From: Hirsutella rhossiliensis
Lineage: Eukaryota; Ascomycota; Sordariomycetes; Hypocreales; Ophiocordycipitaceae
Direction of reading: 5' to 3'
Length of the DNA stretch: 64,000 nucleotides
NCBI RefSeq assembly: GCF_020360975.1
Contig: NW_025408669.1
Location: 3,286,001-3,350,000 of the forward strand
Notes under the pieces: model-generated
What the model was told of the DNA's origin: nothing
Seen by the model: the letters and a program-made list of their open reading frames with translations, nothing else
The model's database searches: none
Program-made: the position numbers and the translations under genes
Shown here: piece after piece, positions 34,142-45,053 of the stretch
Numbering within the stretch: the stretch's first letter is position 1
Layout: each line of letters opens with the position of its first letter

Positions 34142-37100
34142 TCAGTCAACCTCCGAGTTGACACGCCTCGCCCGGTCCCGCAGGTCGCGGTTCTCCATCT
34201 CCAGCCCGCCCAGACGCTGTCGAGCAGCCTGCCGGTCCTGGTTACGGCCCTCGCGCTCCATCTTCAGCTTGTACTCCATGTCCCGCAGCCTAAGCAGCCA
34301 TCGATTGTCGTTGTTGCTCGGCCCGCCCGCCTCGCCCGCCAACGCCACGTCCATGCTGCCCGGCCCGCCCGCCGCCGACGGGCCCGGGATCCCCGTCGCC
34401 GCGTTCGTCCCCGCCGACCGGTAGTTCCTCTCCTGGCCCGGCCGCGCCGATCGGCTGCGGTCACGGTCGCCGGGCCCGCGCGGGATCGCCGGCGATGGCG
34501 ACCCTGATGCGCGGTCGTACGCCCGCGCGCCCTCGGCGTTGGACTTGGCCACGCGGCTGCGCACGTCTTGGGCCGTCCTGAGCGTCGTGTTCTCCACCTT
34601 GAGCTGCCGGTATGCGTCCTCCAGCCTCTGCATCCGGCCCTGCATGTCCTGAGACGCCGCCGACCCCGACGAGGCCGAGTTGCGCACCATTGCCTCGAGC
34701 CGATCGAGCTTCTTGGTCCGCACCTCGAGGTTGTTCTCCAAGGCCTGGTACTCGCGGTGCAGGTCGCGCTCCACCGACTTGATCTTGGACTGCAGCGAGC
34801 CAATCATGGTCTCAATCGTCTTGATGGCGGCCAAGAGGTTCTTGGAGAAGCCCGGCAGCCGGCTCGCAATCACCTCGACCGACGGCACCACCTGCCGATC
34901 GACGAGCGCATTGCCGTTGATCCACTCGCGGCCGCACAGCGCGCTCAGCCTCTGCCAGAGCGTCAACAGCAGCTCGTTTCGCTCCGTGAGCTGGTCCCGG
35001 GCCGACTGCTCGAGCGTGGCAATCTTCTTGCGGTCCTGACCCCTGGTGCTCTCCAGCTCGGCGATGCGGACGTCCTGCGTGCTTGCCGTCTGCGACAGGT
35101 GGTGATGCGTCTTCTGGAACGTGTCGAACTGCGACTTGGTGTTGCGGTGCGCCACGCGCTCCTTGTCCAGCAGCTCCGCCACCTTGCGGCTCTCGAGCGC
35201 GTGCGACTCGAGGAGCGCGTCGCGTTGCTTGATGATGCGGTCCTTTTCGACCAGCGCGGCCCTCGTCGTGTCGAGCTCGCGGATCGTGTTCTCCAGCTCG
35301 CGCTGCAGCTTGGCAATCGACTTGGAGGGGTCAGTGGGGATAAGTCTATTGAGAAGCGTGCGGAATCGTACCTTGAGAAGCGAGGATCGGGTGCCGTTGA
35401 GGTCGCCCAGGGCTTCTCGGAGGTTGTTTTCGAGCTCAATCAACCTCTCCTTCCACTCGGTTGCCTCGACTTCGCGCGACGACAGGCTCTTACGCAGCCG
35501 CCTCACCTCGTCCTTGGCATTCGACGCCTCGCGGTTGAGCTCGTTGACAAACTGCTGCACCTCTTCCTTTTCCCTGTTGGCCACCATTTCCCTCTGCACG
35601 CGCTCCTGCTGCAGGCGGCCGTCCAGCTCCCGCGCCATGTCCTTTTCCTCGCGCAGGCCCTGCTCGGCGTTGGCGAGCGCCGCCTCGAGGTCGCCGATGC
35701 GGATCTTGTCAGTCTCTTGCTCCTCACGCAAAAAGGCAATCTCGCCCTGCGCCGACTCTTGCTGGACAGAGAGGCGCTGGTTCTTGTCGGTCGCCTCCAT
35801 GAGCTTCTGTTCGAGCTCCTCAAACTCCTTGTTGGTCGCGTCCAGCTCCTCTTGCAGCTGCTGGATGCGCCGCAGCTTGCTGTCCTGCTCGTCCTCGAGG
35901 CGCACGAGGGCTTCGCTCAGCTTTCGCATCTCTTCCTGCAAGGCGTCGAAATTCTCCGAGCGATCCCTCAAGTCGGCCTGCAGACGCTGAATCTCCTCGT
36001 TGCGCTGGTCGGCCTCGGCTTCCAGCGTGTCAATCTCATCCTGCGCCTCGTGGCGGAGGGCCTCAAACTCGACCTCCATGTCTCCCTGCTCCCGCAGCGC
36101 CTCGTCGCGCTCCGCCTGCAGCGCCACCAGGTCGTTCATGGCACCGTCGAGGTCTTGCTGCAGCGACATGGCCGTCTCCTCGGCCTGGCGCTTGCCCTCG
36201 ACGGCCGTCTCAAAGTCCTCCATGCACGCCTCGAGCTCGCGCTGCAGCTCCTGGTTCTGCAGCTTGACCTCGCTCAGCTTGTCCCGCAGCTCGGCCAGCT
36301 TATTCTCGAGCTCCTCCCGTTGTGCGTCTTCGTCGGCCTGTGTCTGTCTCGTCTTGGCGCTGCCCCGAGACGGCGACCTGTCGTGCCCGGCTCGAGACGC
36401 CGACCGCTCCAGGAGGCTATCGACGGCGGAGAGCGCCGCGACGCCGCCGCCGCGACGTTGCGCCATCTTGAGGTCTTCAATCTCCTGGTACAGACGCTCC
36501 TTTTCGCGGTTTCTCGACGTCAGCATCGACGTCTGGGCGCCAACCTCGCGCCGCAGCTCTGCGTTTTCATGGCGCAACTGCTCGCTCTCGCGCCGTAGCT
36601 CCTCGACGAGAGTGGTGGCGGCGCTGAAGTTTGCGTTGGATCCCTCGACGTCACCCGACATGCCCGACATGGGGCGCGAGGGCGAGGCGTTGCGATCGCG
36701 CGGCTTCTTGGTGATGTTGTAGATGTTGGTCGTGTGGTGCAGGGCCCCCGGGCCGCTCGACGCCTCCCTCTTGAGCCGGAACAGCTCGTCGCGCAGTTTC
36801 CGGTTGTCCTCGTCTGCTTGCTCACGGCGAGCCGTCTCCTGCTCGAGCAAGTCTTTCCAGACGTCGGCTTCCTCCTGCCGGCCGAGGTTATCGCCAGTCC
36901 GTTCGCTAAACGTCTTGACAATGTCGGCCATTTTCCGCTTCTCCGATTCCCGGTGCACGCCCTCGTTGCGGAGCCTCTCGATTTCGATGGCGTACTCCTC
37001 GACGCGCTCGCGCAGGTAAATGAGCTCTTCCTCTCGTTCTTGGGCCTCGCCGTCGACGGTCTGGTCCGCCGACGACGCGGCGCTCCGGGCCGTGCTCGGG

Positions 37101-38506
37101 CGCTTCTCGTCCTCCCTGGCCTGTCTCTCTAGCTCCTTGACCCTCTTCCTCAGGACCTTGTTGTCCCGCTGCAGCACCGCGAAGCTCGTCTTGAGATCGA
37201 CGTTTTCCGATATCATCTCCTTGATGCCTTCCTCGGAGAGTTTGTCCAGGCGATCGCTCAGAAACATGACCTTGAGCTTCAGATCAAAGTTCTCCTTGGA
37301 CAGGCGCTCAATGGTGCTGCTCTGCTCCTTGAGCGTCAGGTTCCTGCCACTGCGCCCGGCCGTGCCGGTGCCCGCGGGCGGGTGGGCAGGACGCCGCGGC
37401 GTCTGGAGGCCGTTTTTGAACTTGTATTCTTTTGCCAGCGACTCGGGGACCTGCACGTTTCTGACGTGCTGGGCGATGACGGTGTCGGTGGGCGCGGTGT
37501 CGAGGTTGTCCCGGGCGGGCCTCGGGGTCTGCATCACGTCGCCATTGCGCGTCTGGGGCCGGCTGTCGATCTCGGCAAGCGGCTCGAGCTGGCGGGTGGC
37601 TGCATCGTAGTCGTCGGGGGCGAAGCCGGAGGCCATGCTCCCGATGCTGGTGGCCCGGGGGAGGATGTTGCTGGGGGCGCGAGACATGGTCAGGGAGGGC
37701 ACGGCGCCGCCCGAGTGCAAGGCGTAGTCGAGGCCGATGCCGACGGTGGCGTCGCTGTCCTGGTGAGACTCGGCGTTTGTGACAAAGGACGAGGAAGAGG
37801 AGCGCTCGCTGCCGTGGCGGCTGCGCAGGTACTTGGGCCGCTTGGCGACGCGCAAGGAATTTCCCGGGGTGCTGCCGGCATCCATCTTGTCCTCGGACAG
37901 GGACTGAGATCGGGACGACGAGGCGGGGGCGTCGTCTGTGCCGGACAAGAGGGGGTTTTCAGCGTCGTCGTCGTCTCGGGCCAGGGGGGGAACCTTGGGG
38001 TTGCTCGTGCTGCTGGCGGCGCGGGAAATGGTTCGGGCAGCAGCGGCGGCGGCGGGCGACGAGTCGAGGCTGGATGTGGTGAGGCTGGCGTCGGCATCAT
38101 GGGCGGGCTGCTTGGGCCGCGGCGCAGGGTTGTCGGGCGAATCAAGGCGCCGAGCAGCAGCGGCAGAGGTGGCGGGGATGGGCGACAGCGCAGGCAGAAA
38201 GCTGGACTCGACGTCGTTGAGGTGTCTGCGCACAGCCTCCTCGGACAGCGTGTCTTCTGCCTCTCTGGTGTCGTCCATGGCCGTCGTCTCCATTGGCTGG
38301 CCGGCATGATGGCTGGTTCGCGAGGCGGGAGAGCGCAGTTGGAGCAGCGATTCGTCGGGGTTCTCGGCGGGCGCCTCGCCATGGGCGGCATGGGCGTCGT
38401 CGCGCTCGTCTGTGGTGGTGGCGCCTGAGGTGCGCCTCGCCGTCGATGGCCGCGATGGAGAGACGGGGCTCGTCCGGCCGTTGGGGGTCTCATGGTCGCC
38501 GGCCAT
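34142..38506 (-). CDS. apsB: Mto1/ApsB-type microtubule-organising centre protein
   Basis: Recruits gamma-tubulin complexes to spindle-pole-body and septal microtubule-organising centres. Up to 1,454 residues if unspliced. Residues about 1-380 are disordered and Ser/Ala/Pro-rich. Residues about 387-455 are the centrosomin N-terminal motif (CM1): LTLKEQSSTIERLSKENFDL, then KVMFLSDRLDKLSEEGIKEM. A near-continuous coiled coil runs from 440 to 1,330. The last 50 residues (RWLLRLRDMEYKLKMEREGR onward) match the Mto2-binding region of Mto1. A 51-bp stretch at 35,321-35,371 starts GTACGA and ends CAAG: it breaks the heptad pattern with a Pro-containing insert (LLNRLIPTDPS) and is most likely an in-frame intron, giving 1,437 residues. 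ATG at 38,506 chosen as the first in frame. Confidence 0.9.
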   Translation of the reverse strand: MAGDHETPNGRTSPVSPSRPSTARRTSGATTTDERDDAHAAHGEAPAENPDESLLQLRSPASRTSHHAGQPMETTAMDDTREAEDTLSEEAVRRHLNDVESSFLPALSPIPATSAAAARRLDSPDNPAPRPKQPAHDADASLTTSSLDSSPAAAAAARTISRAASSTSNPKVPPLARDDDDAENPLLSGTDDAPASSSRSQSLSEDKMDAGSTPGNSLRVAKRPKYLRSRHGSERSSSSSFVTNAESHQDSDATVGIGLDYALHSGGAVPSLTMSRAPSNILPRATSIGSMASGFAPDDYDAATRQLEPLAEIDSRPQTRNGDVMQTPRPARDNLDTAPTDTVIAQHVRNVQVPESLAKEYKFKNGLQTPRRPAHPPAGTGTAGRSGRNLTLKEQSSTIERLSKENFDLKLKVMFLSDRLDKLSEEGIKEMISENVDLKTSFAVLQRDNKVLRKRVKELERQAREDEKRPSTARSAASSADQTVDGEAQEREEELIYLRERVEEYAIEIERLRNEGVHRESEKRKMADIVKTFSERTGDNLGRQEEADVWKDLLEQETARREQADEDNRKLRDELFRLKREASSGPGALHHTTNIYNITKKPRDRNASPSRPMSGMSGDVEGSNANFSAATTLVEELRRESEQLRHENAELRREVGAQTSMLTSRNREKERLYQEIEDLKMAQRRGGGVAALSAVDSLLERSASRAGHDRSPSRGSAKTRQTQADEDAQREELENKLAELRDKLSEVKLQNQELQRELEACMEDFETAVEGKRQAEETAMSLQQDLDGAMNDLVALQAERDEALREQGDMEVEFEALRHEAQDEIDTLEAEADQRNEEIQRLQADLRDRSENFDALQEEMRKLSEALVRLEDEQDSKLRRIQQLQEELDATNKEFEELEQKLMEATDKNQRLSVQQESAQGEIAFLREEQETDKIRIGDLEAALANAEQGLREEKDMARELDGRLQQERVQREMVANREKEEVQQFVNELNREASNAKDEVRRLRKSLSSREVEATEWKERLIELENNLREALGDLNGTRSSLLKVRFRTLLNRLIPTDPSKSIAKLQRELENTIRELDTTRAALVEKDRIIKQRDALLESHALESRKVAELLDKERVAHRNTKSQFDTFQKTHHHLSQTASTQDVRIAELESTRGQDRKKIATLEQSARDQLTERNELLLTLWQRLSALCGREWINGNALVDRQVVPSVEVIASRLPGFSKNLLAAIKTIETMIGSLQSKIKSVERDLHREYQALENNLEVRTKKLDRLEAMVRNSASSGSAASQDMQGRMQRLEDAYRQLKVENTTLRTAQDVRSRVAKSNAEGARAYDRASGSPSPAIPRGPGDRDRSRSARPGQERNYRSAGTNAATGIPGPSAAGGPGSMDVALAGEAGGPSNNDNRWLLRLRDMEYKLKMEREGRNQDRQAARQRLGGLEMENRDLRDRARRVNSEVD
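35321..35371 (-). other. Probable 51-bp in-frame intron in apsB
   Basis: Minus-strand GTACGATTCC at the 5' end and CCCCTCCAAG at the 3' end, length divisible by three and without stops, so it is invisible to frame-based calling. Removing it joins SSLLK to SIAKLQREL and restores coiled-coil continuity; retaining it inserts 17 residues containing Pro. Confidence 0.65.
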
Positions 38507-39365
38507 GGCGCATCTTGAAGGGTCCGGAGCCCAGTCAGACGCGGAGCAGAGGCCAGGTGTCGGCGGCGTGTCGGCGGCGGGTCAGCGGCTTGTCGACGTC
38601 GACGTTTGAGGTGCAGGGGATGCAGGGGATGCAGGGGATGCAGGTGGGAGGTGATGCTTTTTGGTGGTGATGCTTTTTGGTGGTGATGAACTGGCGGCGG
38701 CCGGTTCCAACGACGACGGCTGGCCAAAAATAACGGCGGGCGAACGCTAACTTTTTCCCCCTTGCAGAAGGGAACGGGCCTGGGGGGGGGGCCTTTTCTG
38801 GCGGTTACCGGGGCACCCGGGCGGGTCGACAGGGCGCTCAGACGCCTAGAGCAACAGGCAGACACTTGAGCAGAGGGAGGAACTACTCCGTAGTAGAGAG
38901 ACGCAACTCGAGGCATTAGAAGGCAGCACCGCAATGACACGGTGTGGTATTCTATTAGATTTATATTTCGGTAAAGGCCATTTCATTTTAAGAAAAGGCC
39001 CATGATGCACCTGACACGGCAACACACAGACTGCGCGGAATCCGTCCCGCTTCAACGCTTGTACGAAGCAATCAACCGCCCCCTGTTCGGACGGACTCCA
39101 TGACGCTGTGGAAGCTTACACGGGACATGGATACGGCCGGGGGCTCAGCAGCGAAAACATCCTACTTGGATTTACAGCGGGCGGCAAGATGAGACACGGA
39201 AGCAAGCCTTAACTTTCTTGACGTGGGCTGCTGCCGTGGACTGAACACGCCAGCAAGAATACTCCATGGCTGCTCTCACGCGATACTGTCCAAGTGTTTG
39301 AATTGTGACATGCGCAACTGCCGTGTGGTATCTAGTAGTATAACGTTCCAGCGCTGCCTCGTCGT
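38507..39365. other. apsB promoter/leader with short tandem repeats
   Basis: Contains a 9-bp unit TGCAGGGGA repeated three times (38,612-38,638) and a 16-bp unit GTGATGCTTTTTGGTG repeated twice (38,651-38,682), both within 180 bp upstream of the apsB start, so probably in its 5' leader. No gene. Confidence 0.6.
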
Positions 39366-39706
39366 CTAGTTGGAGATCTTGGGGTCGACTTTGCTTCTGC
39401 ATCGCCAGCCGTCCCGTCAGTCACCCATCGAGGCCAGTAGACAGGATGAGACTCACCCAGTAGCCTTTTCATAGGCTGTGCGGCCGCCGTCGGTAATCTT
39501 CTCCTGGGTATTGCGGTCGATGCTATGGCCTGACTTCTTGGCCGCCATGCCGAACGCTGGAGCGGTGTTAGCCTCGGTCTGGGGGTCGAAGCTGAGGCCG
39601 CCTTACCCTTGTCGACATAGTCGTCCTTTTGCTCGGCGCCGCCCTGGGCGTTCTGGTCCTTGTTCTCGCCGGAACCCTTGTTCATGGCCTTTTTGACGAA
39701 ATCCAT
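39366..39706 (-). CDS. Small conserved fungal protein (76 aa)
   Basis: Three exons: 39607-39706, 39457-39556, 39366-39396, with introns of 50 and 60 bp; 76 residues. Reads MDFVKKAMNKGSGENKDQNA, a Gln/Asp-rich linker (EQKDDYVDKG), then GMAAKKSGHSIDRNTQEKIT and DGGRTAYEKATGSKVDPKIS. Hydrophilic, without signal peptide or membrane span. Small proteins of this MDFVKKA...TYEKATG form occur widely in Ascomycota and are often abundant transcripts in stress or conidia, but no molecular role is established to my knowledge. The three-exon structure is validated by phase and by the conserved C-terminus ending in KISN. Confidence 0.85.
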
Positions 39707-40999
39707 GGTGGCTCTCTGGTGTTTGTGTGTGCGGAAGATGTATGATGAATGGGGGGGGGAGGAGGACGATGATGATGAAGATGATGATGTATCCAAGACG
39801 AAGCAGACAGGGGAGGCCCCGAGCCGTACTTATATATAGAAAGACAGACTGCAGATGACCCTGACGGCATCCAAGCACCCCCTCCTTTTCCCCATCTTTC
39901 GAGAGGGACACGCCGTCATGCACTAGAGCTTCACACAGGCGCTAGAACCAACAGAGAGCTTTGTCAAACCATCCCATCCATGTTGCCCTGCTGTAGGCAC
40001 ACGCACCTCTTGCTTGCGTCTCCAGAGGCACAGACAGACACGCTGACGAGCTACGTCATCGTGCCTCGTCCATTGATTGGCCTTTACTTGCAGTGCCCCG
40101 ATCGCTGTGAACTTGTGGGCACGGCAGACGAGGCGCAGGAAGCTTATCGAGCCAAAGGCCGGTGCTCCCGCGAGAGGCAAACCTTGGAGACGGCCGTGGA
40201 GCAAAGCTGGGCGTCGTCACTGGTCGACCAACCGTGGAGCAAACAAACTCGCGCTCGCCAACATGCCTCCTCCGCTTCCGCTTCCGGAGAGACGGGCCCC
40301 CCCTGAGACGGCGGAGCCACGGTCATGTAACTCATATACCGGGCTAACATGCAGTACGTACGTCCATCGAGAGCCTCTCCAATGGGTGCTCGAGGACAAA
40401 GCGCACACGAGTCGAGCCGACAGACAGCAGCTGAAAAACAGACGCACGTCTCCTCCGGGGTCCACATCTGCACACTGCCCCCTTCCGCTCTCTGCGTAGT
40501 TCATGTATTAATATGTGCAGGCTCCTATAAGTTACATGTTGCCCGTACCGGAAAGTGAGACTGTGCTGCGGTAGGCAATTGACACGCACTTCTTTGATGG
40601 AGCGAGTTCTGTCCAAGAAGCCATGTCCTGCCTCTCAGCTGCCATGCCCCGTCTCAGAGCCCGTGAGCCGTCGGCAAATCATGGTTGACATCTCAAATGC
40701 AATGGCATTCCTCGTTTGAAACCCTCGATACTGACGTGTACTGTACTTTGCACGCTACAACTGGCAGTGCTACTCGACCCCGGCATCAACAAACGCCTCC
40801 AACAAGAAACGCCGTCCACGTCATTGCCCAATGTGAAACGCTTCCCTATGGCGGCTTGGTCCAAACAAGACAATGATGGGGAAAAACATACAGCAACAAT
40901 AATATTAGACTGATGAATCGTACACGGTTTCCTCCCACGACAAGCTCGAGGCGGGCAAAACGGACCTCGCACCGCCCGAGGCTGTCCAGGACTCGGCCG
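39707..40999. other. Intergenic
   Basis: 1.3 kb between two minus-strand genes. No supportable open frame, repeat or RNA gene seen. Confidence 0.5.
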
Positions 41000-41747
41000 T
41001 CATGAGTTGACAAAGACTTGGTAGGCCATGATCATGACCCAGATGAGGAAGATGGCCCCGATGAGCCCCATGGCAAAGACGAGCTGCCATGACTGGCCTG
41101 TCCGACGTCCAAGCAGGTTAGCGGGCGGCGGGCAGCGGAACCGGGCACAGCCGCACTTACAGATATTCCTCTGCTGCATCCAGGCCAGCGTCCCGAGCGT
41201 CTTGCCCGTCGGGTTCTGGCTAAAGACGTAGGCGTTGCAGTTGCTCTGCACCGAGCCGCTGGGCCCCCACAGCTGTATCGACACGACGACGAGCCCGACG
41301 AGCCACATGACGAAGAGCATGAAGGCGCCAATCATGACAATGGCCGGCAGCAGGCGCCGCGTCGCAATGAGCCAGAAGATGCCCCCGATGTAGAGGATGG
41401 CCAGGCAGCCGACGGTGATGTAGTAGGGAAAGTACCTGCGAAGTCGGTCAGCGCAACCCGTCGTCGATGCCCGTCGTTTCTCGATGAAGCCATCCATCTC
41501 TTGCTCGGGCCGACGAGGGTGAGACTGGAATCAGGGTCGAGGCGTACCACGGAACCGGCAGCCCCAGCTGGGCCTGCATCTGGGTAAAGACGGCAAAGAC
41601 GCCAATGATGGTGCACGAGGCCAGCAGCATGATGAGGATCCAAAAGTTGAGCTGCCACGGCGGCCAGTTGTAGGTGCGCATGTGGCTGACGACTGGCCGC
41701 CGGTCGTAGCCCACCGAGGTGCCGCTGAAGATGGACGATGCCACCAT
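41000..41747 (-). CDS. Four-TM MARVEL-like membrane protein
   Basis: Three exons: 41548-41747, 41161-41435, 41000-41097, with introns of 112 and 63 bp; 190 residues. Four hydrophobic spans: about 33-54 (WILIMLLASCTIIGVFAVFT), 72-92 (YITVGCLAILYIGGIFWLIA), 97-120 (AIVMIGAFMLFVMWLVGLVV) and 163-186 (LVFAMGLIGAIFLIWVMIMA). The loop between spans 3 and 4 contains Cys and an NPTGKTLGTLAWMQQ stretch. Topology and spacing fit the MARVEL-type four-helix proteins common in fungi (plasma membrane/eisosome-associated relatives of Nce102), but the assignment rests on topology and general resemblance. The splice sites fall at conserved junctions (PVPW|YFPYY and RNIC|QSWQ). Confidence 0.75.
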
Positions 41748-43702
41748 TGTGTCTGCGATGCAGAGGAACCAAGAGTAAAGAAGAAGATAGGAAGAGCAGT
41801 AGGCGTTCAAGGGGTGCAAGAAGCAGTCGTCTGTCTGCGTGCCGCGCGGAGTGAACTGAAGCGTCTTGGGCAACGTCCCGGCTTCCGGATATCGTGCTCG
41901 GCCTGTTGAACGAACGGCCGGCCGGCCTGCTGCACCCGGGCCTCGCCTTTCTCTCCTCTTTTCGTCACTCTCTCTTGTCCAATTGAAGGGGGAAAGGTCT
42001 GTCGCTCGGGAGTTGCTCGCCCCGACCCCCAAAATCACAACACTCCTTCGCCTTCTTTCTTCCTGTCTCTCTGTTCGTCCGTCCGAAAACGAACTCAATT
42101 CTTTCAGAAATGACGAGCAGCAGAGGGGGGGGGGGGCAGATCTCGCGATGATATACTCGGCTCCCGGCGGCCCAATCCGCGCAAGCTGCCACGTCGAAGG
42201 GCCCGGGCAGGGGAGTGGGCGCCCAATACCCAGTCAGTAATGAGAGAGATGGCTGCAAGCCCAAATGCCCCACCTTAGATCCGGCGTGTCGGATGGGCCC
42301 TCATTCTTTGGTGACGATGCTGATGCTGTGTGCTGGCGGGACCTGACTTGGCGGCCACGGCGAGGCGGATGCTGGCGGAATGCCGAGGGTGCGAAGGAGG
42401 AGTGGTAAGGGATGATAGTGCTGTTGGGCAAGGTACCTCGACGTGAGGGGCGGTTTGCATGGCTGGCCAGGGTCGTCGTCTTTGGGCTGTCATCACCTCC
42501 CATCACCTACATGAGGGCCTCCCAATGCCACACCGTGTCGCCGCCTCGCCTCATGCGATGCTTGCCGTGGCCCAAGGGGGGCTTTGGGGCGCTCATTTCT
42601 GCTATATATGCATTTGCTACGTGCTACGTGTGTGCTTATGCGCATACAAAACAAACCACAGGCCAGTAGGGGCGCCTCGACAGTTCAGCCTCCTCGACCG
42701 GCCGACGCATGACATGGATCCATCAAGGCGGTGACTTTTCCTCGCTCTCTCCTTGCTGCCCGGGGCCGGATCGAGGCGCCGTCGCGCTCTGCCATCCCTG
42801 CTAGCCCTGCGAGCCCATCAGCATGAAAAAGGCCGACGCGTATTAAACAAGCCGCGGCACAAGCGCCTACGCTGGTCCCAAACGCACACGAGTACACATG
42901 GTCGATTAATCGCACGCGTCTCCGTGCTCGTACATGACCCGAACCAGAGACACGACGGGAAGAAAGAGGCTGGGCGTCCCGTGAGTGGAGCCGTCTCTGC
43001 TGCCGGAGCCCCCGAGATCGGCGGCCGGCCCTCATCGGCGGGAAAATGTGGGTGGCTGGGGGGCCCGGTGCAAGGCCGCGTCGAGGCCCTGGATCGAATT
43101 GACCTTCAAAAGCACGCCTTTCCGTAGATGCGGCTCGGGAGTAATCATGGCCGTTCTTCCAAGCATATATCTTCAGTAGCGAGCCGTGATGCCGTGGCAC
43201 GGCGCACAACCGACGGCCCCGGACCCGTCACGGCATCATCTGTCTTCTCGACTGCATCACCGTGTGCAACAATCCGTCTCGCTCAGCACTGCAATGGGGT
43301 GCGTGCATCCCCTTACCGCTCTACCCGGGATCTTGTATGCGGCTTCGCCTATTCGCTGCCCTCGTCTCTCCCGCGGCCGTTTCTGTTTGTACTGCGCGCA
43401 CGGCCGGGTATAACCAGTCAAACACGAAGCCAGTCGGTGACTGAATCTTGAGATGCTCTCTATAAGATTCCCGAGGAGGAGGCGTTACATCAATTTCTAG
43501 GAACACGCCGCCTCGCCAGCCATTCGCGCCAACCCCGTGAAGCAACCTCCCACCAGCCGTCATGACATCGTCGTGTCGAGACAAGAGAATGATGATGCCA
43601 GGAACCAAGACCAGGCATAGCAAGACGCAATCTATGTCCGGGAGCCAAAACAGAGGCTCAACCGATACGAGACAGACAAGGAGAAAGCGGCGCCGTCGTC
43701 GT
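41748..43702. other. Intergenic, poly-G tract
   Basis: Nearly 2 kb without a supportable gene. A G run lies at about 42,124-42,135. Short frames lack conservation clues. Confidence 0.45.
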
Positions 43703-45053
43703 CTAGAGCAGCGTCTCGCCCAGGGCGCACCGCACCAGCGAGCAGCCGGCGCGGATCGTCTCCAGGGCGCCGGCCTCGGTGGTGGCGAGGCTGGGGTTGA
43801 CCTCGACGAGGTCGATGGCCACGAGCTGGCCCGTCTGGTGGACAAACTCGCAGATGTAGTCGCCCTCGCGCAGCGTCAGGCCGCCGCGGACGGGGGTTCC
43901 GGTGCTCGGGGCCCACATGGGGTCGAGGGCGTCGACGTCGAAGGAGAGGTGGATGGGCGTGTCGGTGCCGATGTGGGCGAGGGCCATTTCCATGACCCGG
44001 CCGATGCCATGTCTGTGCGGGAGAAGCAAGAGGCGTCAGTTCGGGGGTGGAGAGGGAGAGGGTGACAGAGAGGGATAGAGAGGGAGGGAGGGAGGGGGAG
44101 AGAGAGAGAGAAAGAGAAAGAGTGAGAGGAGAGGAGCGTGTCTTACCGATCAACGTCAAACATGGAAAAGGCCTTGATGCCGTGCTCGCGCAGAATCTTC
44201 TTCTCGCCCTGATCCACGTCGCGCAGGCCAATGTAGACGAGCTTCTTGACGCTGACGCGCATGTCGTCCTGGATCCAGCCAAAGTACTCGTCCTTGTCGT
44301 CCCGCGCCAGCCCCGAGGCAAAGGCGACGGGCATGCCGTGGATGTTGCCGCTGTCGCTGATCTCGGGGGTGTTGATGTCGGCGTGGGCATCGACCCAGAT
44401 GACGGCAATGTCGCGGCCGAGGCGCTCGCGGGCCGCCCGGGCAGAGCCGGCGAGGGTGCCGATGGCGATGCTGTGGTCGCCGCCGAGCGTCAGCACCAGG
44501 CGGCCCTGCGACGCGTGCTGGTAGACCTGCGACGCGAGCTCCCGGTTGACGGCCGACACGGTCAGCGGGTTCTTCATGCCGCGGTAGTCCGGGTCCGACG
44601 CCGGCACCAGGTCCCGGTACAGGTGGACGTCGGTGTCGCCGTGGATCCGGTAGCCGAGCTCATGGCGGATCTCGTGGAGGAGGCCCGAGTCGATGAGGGC
44701 GGCGGGCCCGGCGTCGACGCCGTCCTTGGGCTGCAGGCGCAGGCGCGGTTACTCAAACTGCTTCCAGGTGAAACTCGAGGCTGCGATTCGGGGACAGGAA
44801 GAGGTTGCATCATTGGATGGAGGGGCACGTCGCAATGACACGATAGGGGGCTTGCAGGGGGGCCCGGGGGGAGGGTGAGCAAGCAAGGGGGAGGGGTGTG
44901 CAGGGGCATGATAACGAAAAGACGGCGCCTTTTTGGCCCTTTTCTTGTCCAAACACGGCAGAAACATACCTGGCCCCCTGAAAAGCCGACGGCGACGAAC
45001 CCGAGATCGCCCGGCTTGGAGAGGAAGCGGCTCTCGACGGTGCTGGTGTTCAT
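43703..45053 (-). CDS. CAR1: Arginase
   Basis: Hydrolyses L-arginine to ornithine and urea with a binuclear Mn centre (EC 3.5.3.1). Three exons: 44970-45053, 44147-44730, 43703-44012, with introns of 239 and 134 bp; 325 residues. Metal-site motifs are all intact: GGDHSIAIGT (near 110), WVDAHADINT (near 140), and SFDVDALDP (near 245). SGNIHGMPVAF, GLRDVDQGEKK and GLTLREGDYICE also match. The short first exon encodes MNTSTVESRFLSKPGDLGFV. The second intron is a purine-rich (GA/GGGA)n tract (about 44,045-44,130). Supplies ornithine, the precursor of the hydroxyornithine siderophores to which the 21,737 gene contributes. Confidence 0.95.

Noticed and set aside
34568..36598. Long plus-strand open frame (676 codons) opposite apsB
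   Set aside because: It is the antisense of a GC-rich Glu/Leu/Arg coiled-coil gene, which leaves the complement open; composition is Leu-rich with no domain, and the minus strand has two recognised motifs.
37382..38428. 348-codon plus-strand frame opposite the apsB N-terminus
   Set aside because: Gly/Val-rich antisense of a disordered Ser/Ala/Pro region.
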